21,733 bases of DNA from an uncultured Haemophilus sp. (GCA_905205995.1 CAJLFU010000030.1:1-21733), one strand, 5' to 3'. Positions 13,071-21,523 are shown, counted from the stretch's first letter. Numbers and translations are program-made. The notes: generated from the sequence alone by a model not told the origin.

Positions 13071-13748
13071 ATGGCTATACCTAAAATAATTGTAATTAGT
13101 TTAAAAAATTCAACAAGAAGAGAAAATATTGCTAAACGCCTTTCTGGTTTGGGGTTGGATTTTACTTTTTTTGATGCGACAGATGGGAAAAAACTGCCCG
13201 CTTCCGTATTAGAATCTGTTGATTATGATTTCTATCCGAAATACTATTTATCACCTAAGCCCTTAACACTTGGCGAAATTGGCTGTGCAATAAGCCATAT
13301 TAAAGTTTATGAGCACATGGTAGAAAACAATATTGAAAGTGCCATTATTCTTGAAGATGATGCGATCGTTTCACAGCACTTTAAAGAAATTGTTGAAGAT
13401 ACGCTCAATAAAATTAATAAAAATCATGAGTTGATCTTTTTTGATCACGGAAAAGTTAAATCACATTTCTTTAAGAAACGGATTGTGGAAGGATATAGAC
13501 TTTCACATTATAAGGCGCCTTCAAAAAACTCAAGAAGATGTATTATCTATGCAACCGCTTATTTAATTACACTATCGGGTGCTAAAAAATTACTTAACTA
13601 CGCTTATCCAATAAGACTGCCTGCTGATTATCTGACGGGATTAATCCAAAAAACACGTGTTAACACCTATGGTATTGAACCACCATGTGTATTTAGAGGA
13701 TTAAATAGTGACTCAGAGATAGACAAAATTGAACATCGATATGAATAA
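13071..13748 (+). CDS. GT25-family lipooligosaccharide glycosyltransferase
   Basis: 225 residues from the ATG at 13071, which has AAGGG 6 bases upstream; an ATG at 13047 in the same frame lacks a ribosome site and adds residues foreign to the family. Family marks are a short strand IIVISLKNSTRR, FFDATDG, GEIGCAISHIKVYEH and the acidic EDD at 95-97. GT25 enzymes (Lex2B, LpsA, Lic2A) add glucose or galactose to LOS using nucleotide sugars at the inner membrane. The exact linkage cannot be read. The gene uses AGA arginine and AT-rich codons. It overlaps the next gene by 8 bases. Confidence 0.85.
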   Translation: MAIPKIIVISLKNSTRRENIAKRLSGLGLDFTFFDATDGKKLPASVLESVDYDFYPKYYLSPKPLTLGEIGCAISHIKVYEHMVENNIESAIILEDDAIVSQHFKEIVEDTLNKINKNHELIFFDHGKVKSHFFKKRIVEGYRLSHYKAPSKNSRRCIIYATAYLITLSGAKKLLNYAYPIRLPADYLTGLIQKTRVNTYGIEPPCVFRGLNSDSEIDKIEHRYE

Positions 13749-14772
13749 GCTAAAAGCCCTAAGGTTAAAAATGGGAAAATGGATACTCGATAAATCATCA
13801 AGATCCAACAATCCCCAAAGTGTAGAACATCCTAAGAGTTTCTTATTTTTGCGACAAGATGGGAAAATTGGCGATTATATCGTGAGTTCTTTTGTTTTTC
13901 GGGAGATAAAGAAATTTAATCCCTTGATAAAAATTGGTGTCATCTGCACGAAACAGAACGCTTATCTGTTTCAAAGAAACCATAACATTGATGAGATTTA
14001 TCTTGTAAAGAAAAGAAACATTCTCGATTACATCAAGACGGCGCTATTTATTAGAAAAGAGAGATACGATGTTGTCATTGACCCTACCATCGTGCTTAGA
14101 AACCGAGACTTATTGCTATTGAGAATAATCAATGCCCGAAATTATATCGGCTATAGAAAAGCAGATTATAATATTTTTAATATAAATATTACTAAAGACG
14201 GCCATTTTTCAGAAATTTACAAAGAGGCTTTAGCTCAGTCAAACATCAGTCTAAGTGATGATCACTATGACGTTCCGCAAGATGACTTAATTAAAGAAGA
14301 AATTCTTCAGTTTATTACGGACAACAAGTTAAATAACTTTATTGCCATTAACTTCTATGGAAATGGCAAAAATAGAAAGTTTGATGAGACTCACATTGTA
14401 GATTATTTAACATATATTAGAGACTCTCATAAACATCAGTTAGTCTTACTTTCAACGCCTGATACTCATGAGCATTTAAGTAGAATCGCTAACCAATTTA
14501 ATGATGTATTTGTTTATCCAAATCCTCACACAACGATCTATCATACAATTGAGTTAATTAGAAATTGCGCTCTACTTATTTCAGTTGATACATCAACTAT
14601 TCATATTGCTTCTGGGTTAAATAAACCTATGATTTGTTTTTACTCGCAAGACAAAGAAAATTTTACGCATTGGCATCCTAATTCAAAGAATACATGCCAT
14701 ATTCTTCATTACCGTGATAATGTTAATGAGATCTCCCCGAGAGAAATAAAACCAGAGTGGCTAGATATTTAA
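13741..14772 (+). CDS. GT9-family glycosyltransferase (heptosyltransferase-like)
   Basis: 343 residues from the ATG at 13741; an in-frame TTG 12 bases upstream is less likely. GT-B-fold marks of the ADP-heptose:LPS heptosyltransferase family are present. KIGDYIVSS at 42-50 carries the expected catalytic Asp45, FYGNGKNRKF sits in the middle, and SVDTSTIHIASGLNKP at 281-296 has the conserved Asp/His nucleotide-sugar site. It probably transfers heptose or another sugar to LOS, but the donor cannot be assigned. Overlap with the upstream GT25 gene implies coupled expression. Many ATA and AGA codons, unlike ksgA next door. Confidence 0.83.
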   Translation: MNKLKALRLKMGKWILDKSSRSNNPQSVEHPKSFLFLRQDGKIGDYIVSSFVFREIKKFNPLIKIGVICTKQNAYLFQRNHNIDEIYLVKKRNILDYIKTALFIRKERYDVVIDPTIVLRNRDLLLLRIINARNYIGYRKADYNIFNINITKDGHFSEIYKEALAQSNISLSDDHYDVPQDDLIKEEILQFITDNKLNNFIAINFYGNGKNRKFDETHIVDYLTYIRDSHKHQLVLLSTPDTHEHLSRIANQFNDVFVYPNPHTTIYHTIELIRNCALLISVDTSTIHIASGLNKPMICFYSQDKENFTHWHPNSKNTCHILHYRDNVNEISPREIKPEWLDI

Positions 14773-14813
14773 AGATATAAACCACAAACTTTATCATTTA
14801 CTAGACTATTTTT

Positions 14814-15680
14814 ATGAACTCAAAAAAACACTTAGGTCATACAGCCCGTAAACGCTTTGGGCAAAACTTTTTACATGATACCTCTGTCATTCAAGGGATT
14901 GTGGCAGCGATTCATCCGCAACCGAATCAATTCTTAGTAGAAATTGGTCCTGGGCTTGGTGCATTAACGGAACCTGTTGGAGAGCTTGTCGATCATCTTA
15001 CTGTAGTCGAGCTTGACCGAGACCTTGCTGAACGTTTACGTCACCATCCATTTTTACATCAAAAGCTAACCGTTATTGAAACGGATGCGATGCAATTTGA
15101 TTTTAGTGAGCTTTATACAAAAGAAAATTTAGAGGAAAAAGGGCAAAAATTACGTGTATTTGGTAACTTGCCTTACAACATTTCTACCCCATTGATGTTC
15201 CACTTATTTAAGTATCATGATGTGATTCAAGATATGCACTTTATGCTGCAAAAAGAAGTGGTCAAACGCTTATGCGCAGGGCCTAATAGCAAAGCTTATG
15301 GTCGTTTAACCATTATGGCACAATATTTCTGCCAAGTGATGCCTGTACTTGAAGTACCACCTTCTGCCTTCAAACCTGCACCGAAAGTGGATTCAGCTGT
15401 TGTGCGTTTAATTCCTCATAAAGAATTGCCGCACCCTGTAAAAGATTTATATTGGCTGAACCGTGTTTGCTCCCAAGCATTCAATCAACGCCGTAAAACG
15501 CTGCGTAATGCGCTTTCAACATTATTTTCAGCCGAAAATCTGACCGCACTTGGTATTGATTTAAATGTACGTGCAGAAAATTTGGCTATCGCAGATTATG
15601 CGCATTTAGCGAACTGGCTAGCGGATAATCCACCAGCTGATTTAGATGGAGATAAATTTTTAGAGTTAAGTGAAGACTAA
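14814..15680 (+). CDS. rsmA: 16S rRNA (A1518/A1519) dimethyltransferase
   Basis: KsgA/RsmA dimethylates two adjacent adenines in helix 45 of 16S rRNA late in 30S assembly. 288 residues. RKRFGQNFLHD near the N-terminus, the SAM motif VEIGPGLGALTE, the catalytic NLPYNIST and the C-terminal FNQRRKTLRNAL are all present. Codon use is normal for the genome (CGT/CGC) and an uptake core lies within it (15543). No clear ribosome site precedes the ATG. It sits between AT-rich glycosyltransferase genes; as I recall, H. influenzae has infA, ksgA and lic2A in succession. Confidence 0.96.
   Translation: MNSKKHLGHTARKRFGQNFLHDTSVIQGIVAAIHPQPNQFLVEIGPGLGALTEPVGELVDHLTVVELDRDLAERLRHHPFLHQKLTVIETDAMQFDFSELYTKENLEEKGQKLRVFGNLPYNISTPLMFHLFKYHDVIQDMHFMLQKEVVKRLCAGPNSKAYGRLTIMAQYFCQVMPVLEVPPSAFKPAPKVDSAVVRLIPHKELPHPVKDLYWLNRVCSQAFNQRRKTLRNALSTLFSAENLTALGIDLNVRAENLAIADYAHLANWLADNPPADLDGDKFLELSED
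15543..15551 (-). repeat. DNA uptake signal sequence (USS)
   Basis: ACCGCACTT on the plus strand, inside rsmA near the C-terminal coding part. Confidence 0.8.
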
Positions 15681-15681
15681 T

Positions 15682-16572
15682 ATGAATATCGCGTTTTCAT
15701 CTGATAATAACTATGCACCATATTTAGCCGTTAGCATATTAAGTGTATTAAGAAATAATTCTAAATCTGAAATTTGTTTCTATATTTTGGATTTTGGTAT
15801 TAATAATAGCAACAAAGAAATTATAGCTAATATTGTTTGCAATCATGGCAAAAGTATCAGGTTTATAAGCGTGGATAAAGATGAATTTGCTAACTTTCCT
15901 ATTACAATAAATTATATTTCTTTAGCAACCTATGCCAGATTAAATATAACTCAATATATCCCTGATGTAGATAAGTTACTTTATATTGATGTTGATACTC
16001 TAACAAATGGCTCATTAGATGATTTATGGAATACTGATATCGAACAGTATTCACTTGCTGCATGTAAGGATTTCTTTATTGAAATTGAGCAAGCAGATTA
16101 CAAGACTAAAATTGGCTTAGAAAATCATCATTATTTTAACGCCGGAGTGCTTCTTATCAATATGCGAAGATGGCGAGAATTGAATGTTCTAGAGATGAGT
16201 CTGGCTTGGTTAAATAAATATAAGGATATTATAAAGTATCAAGATCAAGATATCTTAAATGGTATTTTCAAAGACGATATTAAGTTTATAAATACAAGAT
16301 TTAACTTCACGCCATCTGAATCTGGCTATATAAAATATCGAAAAGAACGAGAAATTCAATTTCCTGCAGTTATTTACCATTATCCTGGACCAGATAAGTT
16401 TTGGTCTAGCCGAAGTTCTCACTTAAAAGCTAATTTAGGGTATTCACTATTTAAGGAAATCTGCAATAGTTATCCCGCTTTTAATGCTGATTTTGATGTT
16501 GTTGACTTTAGAACAAAGGTAAAAAGATTCATTAGAGAAATAAAATATAAATTTGTCTATCACATCTTTTAA
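15682..16572 (+). CDS. GT8-family glycosyltransferase, LgtC-like alpha-galactosyltransferase
   Basis: 296 residues from the ATG at 15682, one base after the rsmA stop; an in-frame GTG at 15670 lies inside rsmA. It aligns along its length with LgtC, which adds terminal alpha-1,4-galactose to LOS from UDP-Gal. Metal-binding Asp103-Val-Asp105 (LYIDVDT) and Gln189 (YQDQDILNG) fall at the same residue numbers as in Neisseria LgtC, as I recall them. HYPGPDKFW near 234 supplies the third metal ligand His. The acceptor-loop region before it looks about 10 residues shorter. The C-terminus is basic and amphipathic (KVKRFIREIKYKF), a usual membrane attachment for this family. AT-rich with AGA codons. 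No tetranucleotide repeat is seen, unlike phase-variable lgtC. Confidence 0.85.
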   Translation: MNIAFSSDNNYAPYLAVSILSVLRNNSKSEICFYILDFGINNSNKEIIANIVCNHGKSIRFISVDKDEFANFPITINYISLATYARLNITQYIPDVDKLLYIDVDTLTNGSLDDLWNTDIEQYSLAACKDFFIEIEQADYKTKIGLENHHYFNAGVLLINMRRWRELNVLEMSLAWLNKYKDIIKYQDQDILNGIFKDDIKFINTRFNFTPSESGYIKYRKEREIQFPAVIYHYPGPDKFWSSRSSHLKANLGYSLFKEICNSYPAFNADFDVVDFRTKVKRFIREIKYKFVYHIF

Positions 16573-16621
16573 TTTTCTAAAATAACAACCTACTTCATTG
16601 ATGTTTAGCGTCTCATCACTT

Positions 16622-16647
16622 TGATTTTACGTGTAAATCACTTTTTA
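16622..16647 (+). terminator. Terminator-like hairpin after the GT8 gene
   Basis: TGATTTTAC, loop GT, GTAAATCA forms an 8-bp stem with one bulged T, followed by CTTTTTA. It lies 50 bases past the GT8 stop. Confidence 0.55.
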
Positions 16648-16650
16648 CTA

Positions 16651-16674
16651 ATAGGCTTAAGAGATTAAGCCTAT
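16651..16674. terminator. Hairpin between convergent glycosyltransferase genes
   Basis: ATAGGCTTAA, loop GAGA, TTAAGCCTAT: a perfect 10-bp stem with a GNRA-type loop on the plus strand. No long T-run follows on either strand, so termination is less sure; it lies 23 bases past the stop of the leftward gene. Confidence 0.45.
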
Positions 16675-16696
16675 ATAAAGTATTTCATCAGCTTAT

Positions 16697-17545
16697 CTAC
16701 ATAAAACGAACAATTTCTTTACCTTGCATTTCTTTCAGGCGTTGTTGTTCTTTCCATTTGTCTTTATTTAGCGCTCGTATAATATTTTCTTTTATCCGAG
16801 TCAAACGCTGTTTCAATGTTTTCTTGGTGTGCACTGCCGTATTTTTTTTACGATCTTGCTGCAAGTCACTTACCAATAAGCTATTCTCTTGATTTAACTG
16901 CAATTCTTGCACGCAAATGGCTGGGTTAAGTTGATAGACTTGATAGACACCGACATTAATCTGTTCATTAAACATGATCTCATCAATTGCTTTGATTTCC
17001 TCTATGGCGAGTTTTTCAAATAGATTAATGAGGTATTTCGCCGCGCCATTGGAAATAATATAACCTGCTGTACCAAAATGCTTTGATTTTAAAATATCAA
17101 TGGTTCTTTTTTGGAAAGGTAAAATTTGTTGCTGATGTTCTAACTGAACAGGCATTAAAAAGGTTTCTAAACGCAAAACAAAAATCTCTTGAAAATTGAA
17201 CCGCACTTTTAGCCATTCATCATTCGCAAGAAATTGTTCGGCATGCTCACCAAGCAGAATATCATCCTCAAAAATAGAAATATAATCTAAATTATCGTCA
17301 ACACACTTTTTCCATAGCATGAAGTGACTCATCAAACATCCCTTCTCACCTGCCGTGAGCTTTGATGTAGCTTCAAGATTTGGAAGATAACGCTGTAAAT
17401 GAGCGTCAAGTCGATCAGAAGGTGTGAATGCATCAAAAAATTCAAAGGGAATTTGTTTCTGACCGAATTGATCGATAATGTGATTTCGGCGTTTATCCGC
17501 CGTTGAAATACTAATCACTGCATTTTTATGTTCAATAGAATACAT
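16697..17545 (-). CDS. GT25-family LOS glycosyltransferase, Lic2A-like
   Basis: 282 residues. GT25 marks: the NAVISISTADKRR strand, FEFFDAFTPSDRL, GEKGCLMSHFMLWKKC and the acidic EDD at 93-95, then a basic tail with many Lys/Arg from about residue 240 that may bind the membrane. Its position next to apaH corresponds to lic2A (HI0550) in H. influenzae as I recall it; Lic2A adds a galactose to LOS. Unlike that gene, no CAAT repeat tract is present at its 5' end, so switching by that route is not expected here. An uptake core is inside (17200). The ribosome site is weak. The exact linkage is not readable; another GT25 member is possible. Confidence 0.82.
   Translation of the reverse strand: MYSIEHKNAVISISTADKRRNHIIDQFGQKQIPFEFFDAFTPSDRLDAHLQRYLPNLEATSKLTAGEKGCLMSHFMLWKKCVDDNLDYISIFEDDILLGEHAEQFLANDEWLKVRFNFQEIFVLRLETFLMPVQLEHQQQILPFQKRTIDILKSKHFGTAGYIISNGAAKYLINLFEKLAIEEIKAIDEIMFNEQINVGVYQVYQLNPAICVQELQLNQENSLLVSDLQQDRKKNTAVHTKKTLKQRLTRIKENIIRALNKDKWKEQQRLKEMQGKEIVRFM
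17200..17208 (-). repeat. DNA uptake signal sequence (USS)
   Basis: ACCGCACTT on the plus strand, within the Lic2A-like gene. Confidence 0.75.
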
Positions 17546-17630
17546 AGAAAAACATCATATCTGCCTTAAATTGCAGGCTATCTTACTATTTTAAAATCAT
17601 GAAATGAATAGTATCTTCACAAAAAATCTA

Positions 17631-17639
17631 TGCTAGAAT
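17631..17639 (+). promoter_or_regulatory. Extended -10 promoter of apaH
   Basis: TGC-TAGAAT is an extended -10; no -35 hexamer lies at the usual distance. It is about 70 bases before the apaH ATG in the gap from the divergent Lic2A-like gene. Confidence 0.5.
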
Positions 17640-17706
17640 TTATGACAAATCTTTAGCATAAAGACTGCTAGAACCTAATAACCATAACGGGAGCATTATA
17701 GAAAAA

Positions 17707-18534
17707 ATGGCAACCTATTTCGTCGGTGATTTGCAAGGCTGTTATGATGAATTACAGCTTTTATTAGAGCATGTAGATTTCAATCCTACGCAAGATAAGC
17801 TTTATCTTGTGGGGGATCTTGTGGCACGTGGGGATAAATCACTTGAATGTCTTCGTTTTGTAAAATCCCTTGGCAAGGCAGCACAGACAGTGCTGGGTAA
17901 TCATGATTTACATTTAATTGCGACTGCACTGGGTATTAAAAAAGTGAAACCACGTGATCGTGTTGATGCCATTTTTAATGCGCCCGATTTTGATGAACTG
18001 ATTCATTGGTTACGCCATCAGCCATTACTTGTCCATAATAAAGAGTTAAATTTCCTGATGGCTCACGCAGGCATTTCCCCAGATTGGGATTTGGAAACTG
18101 CGAAATCTTGTGCGGCTGAAGTTGAACAGATTTTACAGCACGGCGATTTTCATTATCTCATTAAAAATATGTATTCTGAACAGCCTGATCGCTGGTCGCC
18201 AGATTTGCAGGGCTTAGCGCGTCATCGTTACATTATTAATGCTTTCACTCGAATGCGTTTTTGCTATTTAGATCATCGATTTGATTTTGCCTGTAAATCC
18301 CCTTTAAAAGATGCACCAGCTGAGCTCACGCCTTGGTTTAATTTAGATAATCCACTTTATAAACAAATTCCCATTGTCTTTGGACATTGGGCAAGTTTAG
18401 TAGACGAGCCTACTCCGCCAGGTATCTATGCCTTGGATACCGGTTGTGTATGGAATAATCGAATGACCCTGCTACGTTGGGAAGACAAACAGTTCTTCAC
18501 ACAAAGTGCGGTCAAAAATTACAGTGATTTTTAA
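17707..18534 (+). CDS. apaH: Symmetrical bis(5'-nucleosyl)-tetraphosphatase
   Basis: Splits Ap4A into two ADP and can remove Np4 caps from RNA. 275 residues, the normal length. PPP-family metal motifs are GDLQG (7-11), GDLVARG (36-42) and GNHD (64-67), with later ligands in AHAGISP and FGHW. The GGGAG upstream is rather far (about 14 bases) from the ATG. The C-terminal codons contain an uptake core (18504-18512, encoding Ser-Ala-Val-Lys). The next gene begins 9 bases later and is probably co-transcribed. Confidence 0.95.
   Translation: MATYFVGDLQGCYDELQLLLEHVDFNPTQDKLYLVGDLVARGDKSLECLRFVKSLGKAAQTVLGNHDLHLIATALGIKKVKPRDRVDAIFNAPDFDELIHWLRHQPLLVHNKELNFLMAHAGISPDWDLETAKSCAAEVEQILQHGDFHYLIKNMYSEQPDRWSPDLQGLARHRYIINAFTRMRFCYLDHRFDFACKSPLKDAPAELTPWFNLDNPLYKQIPIVFGHWASLVDEPTPPGIYALDTGCVWNNRMTLLRWEDKQFFTQSAVKNYSDF
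18504..18512 (+). repeat. DNA uptake signal sequence (USS)
   Basis: Exact AAGTGCGGT followed by CAAAAATT in the last codons of apaH. Confidence 0.85.
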
Positions 18535-18543
18535 GGAAACGCT

Positions 18544-19167
18544 ATGCTATCGCTTACGGCTGAATCTTGCGAACTGTTCAATATTCCTTTCTACCAATTT
18601 GCCCAAATGAAAAAATTCTGTCCGGAAGATATTCCGGCAATTAAAGCCAATTACAAATTACATTGGGATAACTGGAAAGCGATTATTCAAGAAGTCGCAA
18701 AGCAACTTGGTATGCCTTTTGCGAAACCGCATATCGAAAGTTGGACCAATGGCTGGCAGGTTCGAGCACATTTCTTCGCTTATTTTAAATACGAGTTTAA
18801 CCAAAATTCTGCAGCCATTTTTTCAGTGTTATTAAATCGTCGCCGACTAAGAGTATGTTTAGATTGGCATTGCTATCGTGCAGATCGCTCACAAATTAAT
18901 GTTCAACAATATAATCAGTGGCTTGATCAATTTGATTTCAAACAATTTGCTGATTTTGATATTTGGCGAGAAGATGAAAGCGAATATGATGATTTTCGCC
19001 AAGTAAAGAGTATTTCTGAAAAAGATCTTTTCTTGCGTTCAGATGAGGATTTTTGGTGCATTGGGAAAAGCATTGAAAAAGCTGAACTTCATCAAATTGA
19101 TCCCGTTTCATTTATCACAAAAACTATTCAACAGTTACAACCGCTTTACGATCGCTGCCATCAATAA
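18544..19167 (+). CDS. Conserved protein of unknown function (HI_0552-like)
   Basis: 207 residues with an AAGGA ribosome site. It matches, from memory of the gene order, the uncharacterised protein that follows apaH in H. influenzae (HI_0552). No signal peptide, membrane segment or nucleotide-binding loop is visible, so it should be cytoplasmic. It is rich in Trp, Phe, Tyr and acidic residues; basic RRRLRVCLDWHCYR in the middle and a DIWREDESEYDDF acidic patch stand out. Nine bases from apaH and in the same direction, so a shared mRNA is likely, but no function can be stated. Its stop codon runs into an uptake sequence. Confidence 0.8.
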   Translation: MLSLTAESCELFNIPFYQFAQMKKFCPEDIPAIKANYKLHWDNWKAIIQEVAKQLGMPFAKPHIESWTNGWQVRAHFFAYFKYEFNQNSAAIFSVLLNRRRLRVCLDWHCYRADRSQINVQQYNQWLDQFDFKQFADFDIWREDESEYDDFRQVKSISEKDLFLRSDEDFWCIGKSIEKAELHQIDPVSFITKTIQQLQPLYDRCHQ

Positions 19168-19175
19168 AGTGCGGT
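19167..19175 (+). repeat. DNA uptake signal sequence (USS)
   Basis: Exact AAGTGCGGT followed by CATTTCC, overlapping the last base of the unknown gene's stop. No inverted partner is seen. Confidence 0.85.
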
Positions 19176-19211
19176 CATTTCCATTAAATTTTTTCGCCTT
19201 TTTATTTGTTA

Positions 19212-19220
19212 TGCTATCAT
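19212..19220 (+). promoter_or_regulatory. Extended -10 promoter of ndh
   Basis: TGC-TATCAT is an extended -10 about 45 bases before the ndh start codon; the -35 region is poor. Confidence 0.5.
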
Positions 19221-19266
19221 TACATTAGTTTAACATTTTTAACAATTTTGCTTTTAGGAGTACTTT

Positions 19267-20601
19267 ATGAAAAACGTCGTGATCGTTGGCGGTGGCGCCG
19301 GCGGCATAGAGTTAGCGACATTTTTAGGCGACAAATTAGGTCGCAAAAAACAGGCTAAAGTGACGCTTGTGGATCGCAATGCGACCCACTTGTGGAAACC
19401 CTTATTACATGAAATTGCTACGGGTGTGATGGATGATGGTACGGATTCTTTGAGCTATCGTGCACACGGGAAAAACCACCATTTTAGCTTTGAACAAGGT
19501 TCAATCACGCGAATTAATCGTGAACAGAAATATGTTGAACTTGCCCCTGTTTATGGGCAAGAAGGCGATATGCTCGTGGTTGCGCGTCGTATTCCTTATG
19601 ATTACTTAGTGATTGCGATCGGTAGTAAATCAAACGATTTCAATACAAAAGGCGTCGCTGATAACTGTATTTTCTTGGACAGCTCTGATCAAGCGCTTCG
19701 CTTCCAACAAAGAATGTTGGAATTATTCCTTAAATTCTCTGAAAACCGCGCATTAGATGATATTGGTGAAGAAGAATTTAAACAGAAATTAGTGGATGAG
19801 AACAAAGTCAATATTGCCATTGTTGGCGGCGGTGCAACTGGTGTGGAATTAACTGCGGAGCTTTATCATGCCACTGAAGACTTATCTTCTTATGGTTACG
19901 GTAAAATTGATAATTCTTGCTTGCAAGTCACCTTAGTTGAAGCGGGTCCTCGATTATTGCCTGCTCTACCTGAAAATTTATCTGCAGCGGTATTAGATGA
20001 ATTGCAAGAAATGGGGGCAAACGTGAAATTAAATACAATGATCACAGAAGCCCAACCAAACACACTTATCACCAAAGATGGCGAAGAAATCAAAGCTGAT
20101 CTTATTGTATGGGCGGCAGGTGTTCGCACCTCAACGGTGACACAGCAATTCGATGGATTAGAGCTTAACCGTATCAATCAATTAGTGGTAAAAGATACCC
20201 TTCAAACTACGGTAGATGACAGTATTTTTGCCATTGGTGATTGTGCGGCATTAATGCAACCAAACGGTAAATTAGTCCCGCCAAGAGCACAAGCAGCACA
20301 TCAGATGGCAAAAGCCTGTGCAAAAAATATCTTTGCGCTTTTTGAGCAAAAACCATTAAAAGCATTCAAATACAACGATAAAGGAACCTTGGTTTCTCTT
20401 TCAAGCTTTACCGCATTGGGCAGCATTTCAAATAAATTTGGGAAAAACCCACTGACTGTTCAAGGTAAGTTTGCGCAGTTTGCGTATGTGTCTTTATATC
20501 GTATGCACCAACATGCTTTGCATGGATGTATTAAGATTGGCTTGATTATTTTAGTGGATAAACTTAACCACTATTTAAAACCAAGATTGAAATTACATTA
20601 A
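19267..20601 (+). CDS. ndh: Type II NADH:quinone oxidoreductase
   Basis: Non-proton-pumping NADH dehydrogenase on the inner face of the membrane. It passes electrons from NADH through FAD to quinone. 444 residues. The first dinucleotide fold GGGAGGIE (8-15) binds FAD and the second, VGGGATGVELTAEL (from 186), binds NADH. The quinone-side AIGDCAAL segment and PPRAQAAHQMA follow, and the C-terminus is basic and amphipathic, the usual membrane-docking part. GGAG precedes the ATG. It stands alone with its own promoter and terminator. Its electrons can feed the menaquinol used by Frd. Confidence 0.95.
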   Translation: MKNVVIVGGGAGGIELATFLGDKLGRKKQAKVTLVDRNATHLWKPLLHEIATGVMDDGTDSLSYRAHGKNHHFSFEQGSITRINREQKYVELAPVYGQEGDMLVVARRIPYDYLVIAIGSKSNDFNTKGVADNCIFLDSSDQALRFQQRMLELFLKFSENRALDDIGEEEFKQKLVDENKVNIAIVGGGATGVELTAELYHATEDLSSYGYGKIDNSCLQVTLVEAGPRLLPALPENLSAAVLDELQEMGANVKLNTMITEAQPNTLITKDGEEIKADLIVWAAGVRTSTVTQQFDGLELNRINQLVVKDTLQTTVDDSIFAIGDCAALMQPNGKLVPPRAQAAHQMAKACAKNIFALFEQKPLKAFKYNDKGTLVSLSSFTALGSISNKFGKNPLTVQGKFAQFAYVSLYRMHQHALHGCIKIGLIILVDKLNHYLKPRLKLH

Positions 20602-20604
20602 TAC

Positions 20605-20638
20605 AAAAAGTGCGGTCAAATTTAGCCGCACTTTTTTA
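20605..20638. terminator. Shared terminator of ndh and folD
   Basis: AAAAAGTGCGG (20605-20615), 10-base loop, CCGCACTTTTT (20626-20636): an 11-bp stem with A/T flanks between convergent stops. One arm has an exact uptake core (20608-20616); the other reads GCCGCACTT, one base off. Confidence 0.85.
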
Positions 20639-20642
20639 TTTC

Positions 20643-21500
20643 TTAAAATAGTTGGTTGTTATGCTCATAAGCATAAAGCGTATTAAACATCAGCATGGCA
20701 ACTGTCATTGGCCCTACTCCACCCGGCACTGGCGTAATATAAGCTGCTTTTTGTATCGCCACATCATATTCCACATCACCCACTAATTTACCATTGATAC
20801 GGTTAATGCCTACATCAATGACTGTTGCCCCTTCTTTAATCCAATCACCTGGAATAAAACGAGGCTTGCCGACGGCTACCACTAAAACATCAGCCTGACG
20901 AATATGATGCTCTAAATTTTTGGTAAAACGGTGTGTTACCGTGACAGTAGCGCCTGCCAATAATAATTCAAGTGACATTGGACGCCCCACGATATTTGAA
21001 GCCCCAACGATCACGGCATGTTTACCATGTAAATCAATGTTTGTGGTTTCTAATAATTTCATCACACCATAAGGGGTGCACGCACGTAAGGTTGGAATAC
21101 GTTGGCATAAACGCCCCACATTATAAGGGTGGAAACCATCCACATCTTTTTCAGGGCTAATGCGCTCAATCACTGATGTGCTATTAATTTGTTCAGGCAA
21201 TGGAAGCTGGACTAGAATACCATCAATGGTTTCATCGGCATTTAATTGGTCAATCAGTTGTAGTAGTTCCGCCTCTGTCGTGGTTTCAGGTAAATCATAG
21301 GATTTCGAGATCATTCCAATCTCTTCGCAACTTTTACGTTTACTGCCCACATAGACTTGAGAAGCTGGATCGGCCCCCACCAAAATTACCGCAAGTCCAG
21401 GTGCACGTCTACCTTGAGCACGATAATGTTCAATGTTACTGGCAACATCAGATTTGATTTTTTTTGATAGTTCAGTACCTGAAATAATTTGGGCGGTCAT
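20643..21500 (-). CDS. folD: Bifunctional methylene-THF dehydrogenase / methenyl-THF cyclohydrolase
   Basis: Interconverts 5,10-methylene-THF and 10-formyl-THF, the one-carbon donor for purine synthesis and formyl-Met-tRNA. 285 residues. The YVGSKRKSCEEIG motif carries Tyr50, catalytic Lys54 and Lys56; DGILVQLPLP, PEKDVDGFH, VVGAS-type NADP site (VIVGASNIVGRP) and C-terminal PGGVGPMTVAML follow in order. A GAGGA ribosome site precedes the ATG at 21500. A well-spaced promoter and a PurR-like operator lie just upstream. Confidence 0.96.
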   Translation of the reverse strand: MTAQIISGTELSKKIKSDVASNIEHYRAQGRRAPGLAVILVGADPASQVYVGSKRKSCEEIGMISKSYDLPETTTEAELLQLIDQLNADETIDGILVQLPLPEQINSTSVIERISPEKDVDGFHPYNVGRLCQRIPTLRACTPYGVMKLLETTNIDLHGKHAVIVGASNIVGRPMSLELLLAGATVTVTHRFTKNLEHHIRQADVLVVAVGKPRFIPGDWIKEGATVIDVGINRINGKLVGDVEYDVAIQKAAYITPVPGGVGPMTVAMLMFNTLYAYEHNNQLF

Positions 21501-21523
21501 GTGTTTTTCCTCAAGGTGGAATT

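Noticed and set aside
19896..20177. Minus-strand 93-codon frame inside ndh
   Set aside because: Antisense shadow of the conserved NADH-binding half of ndh; no start signal.
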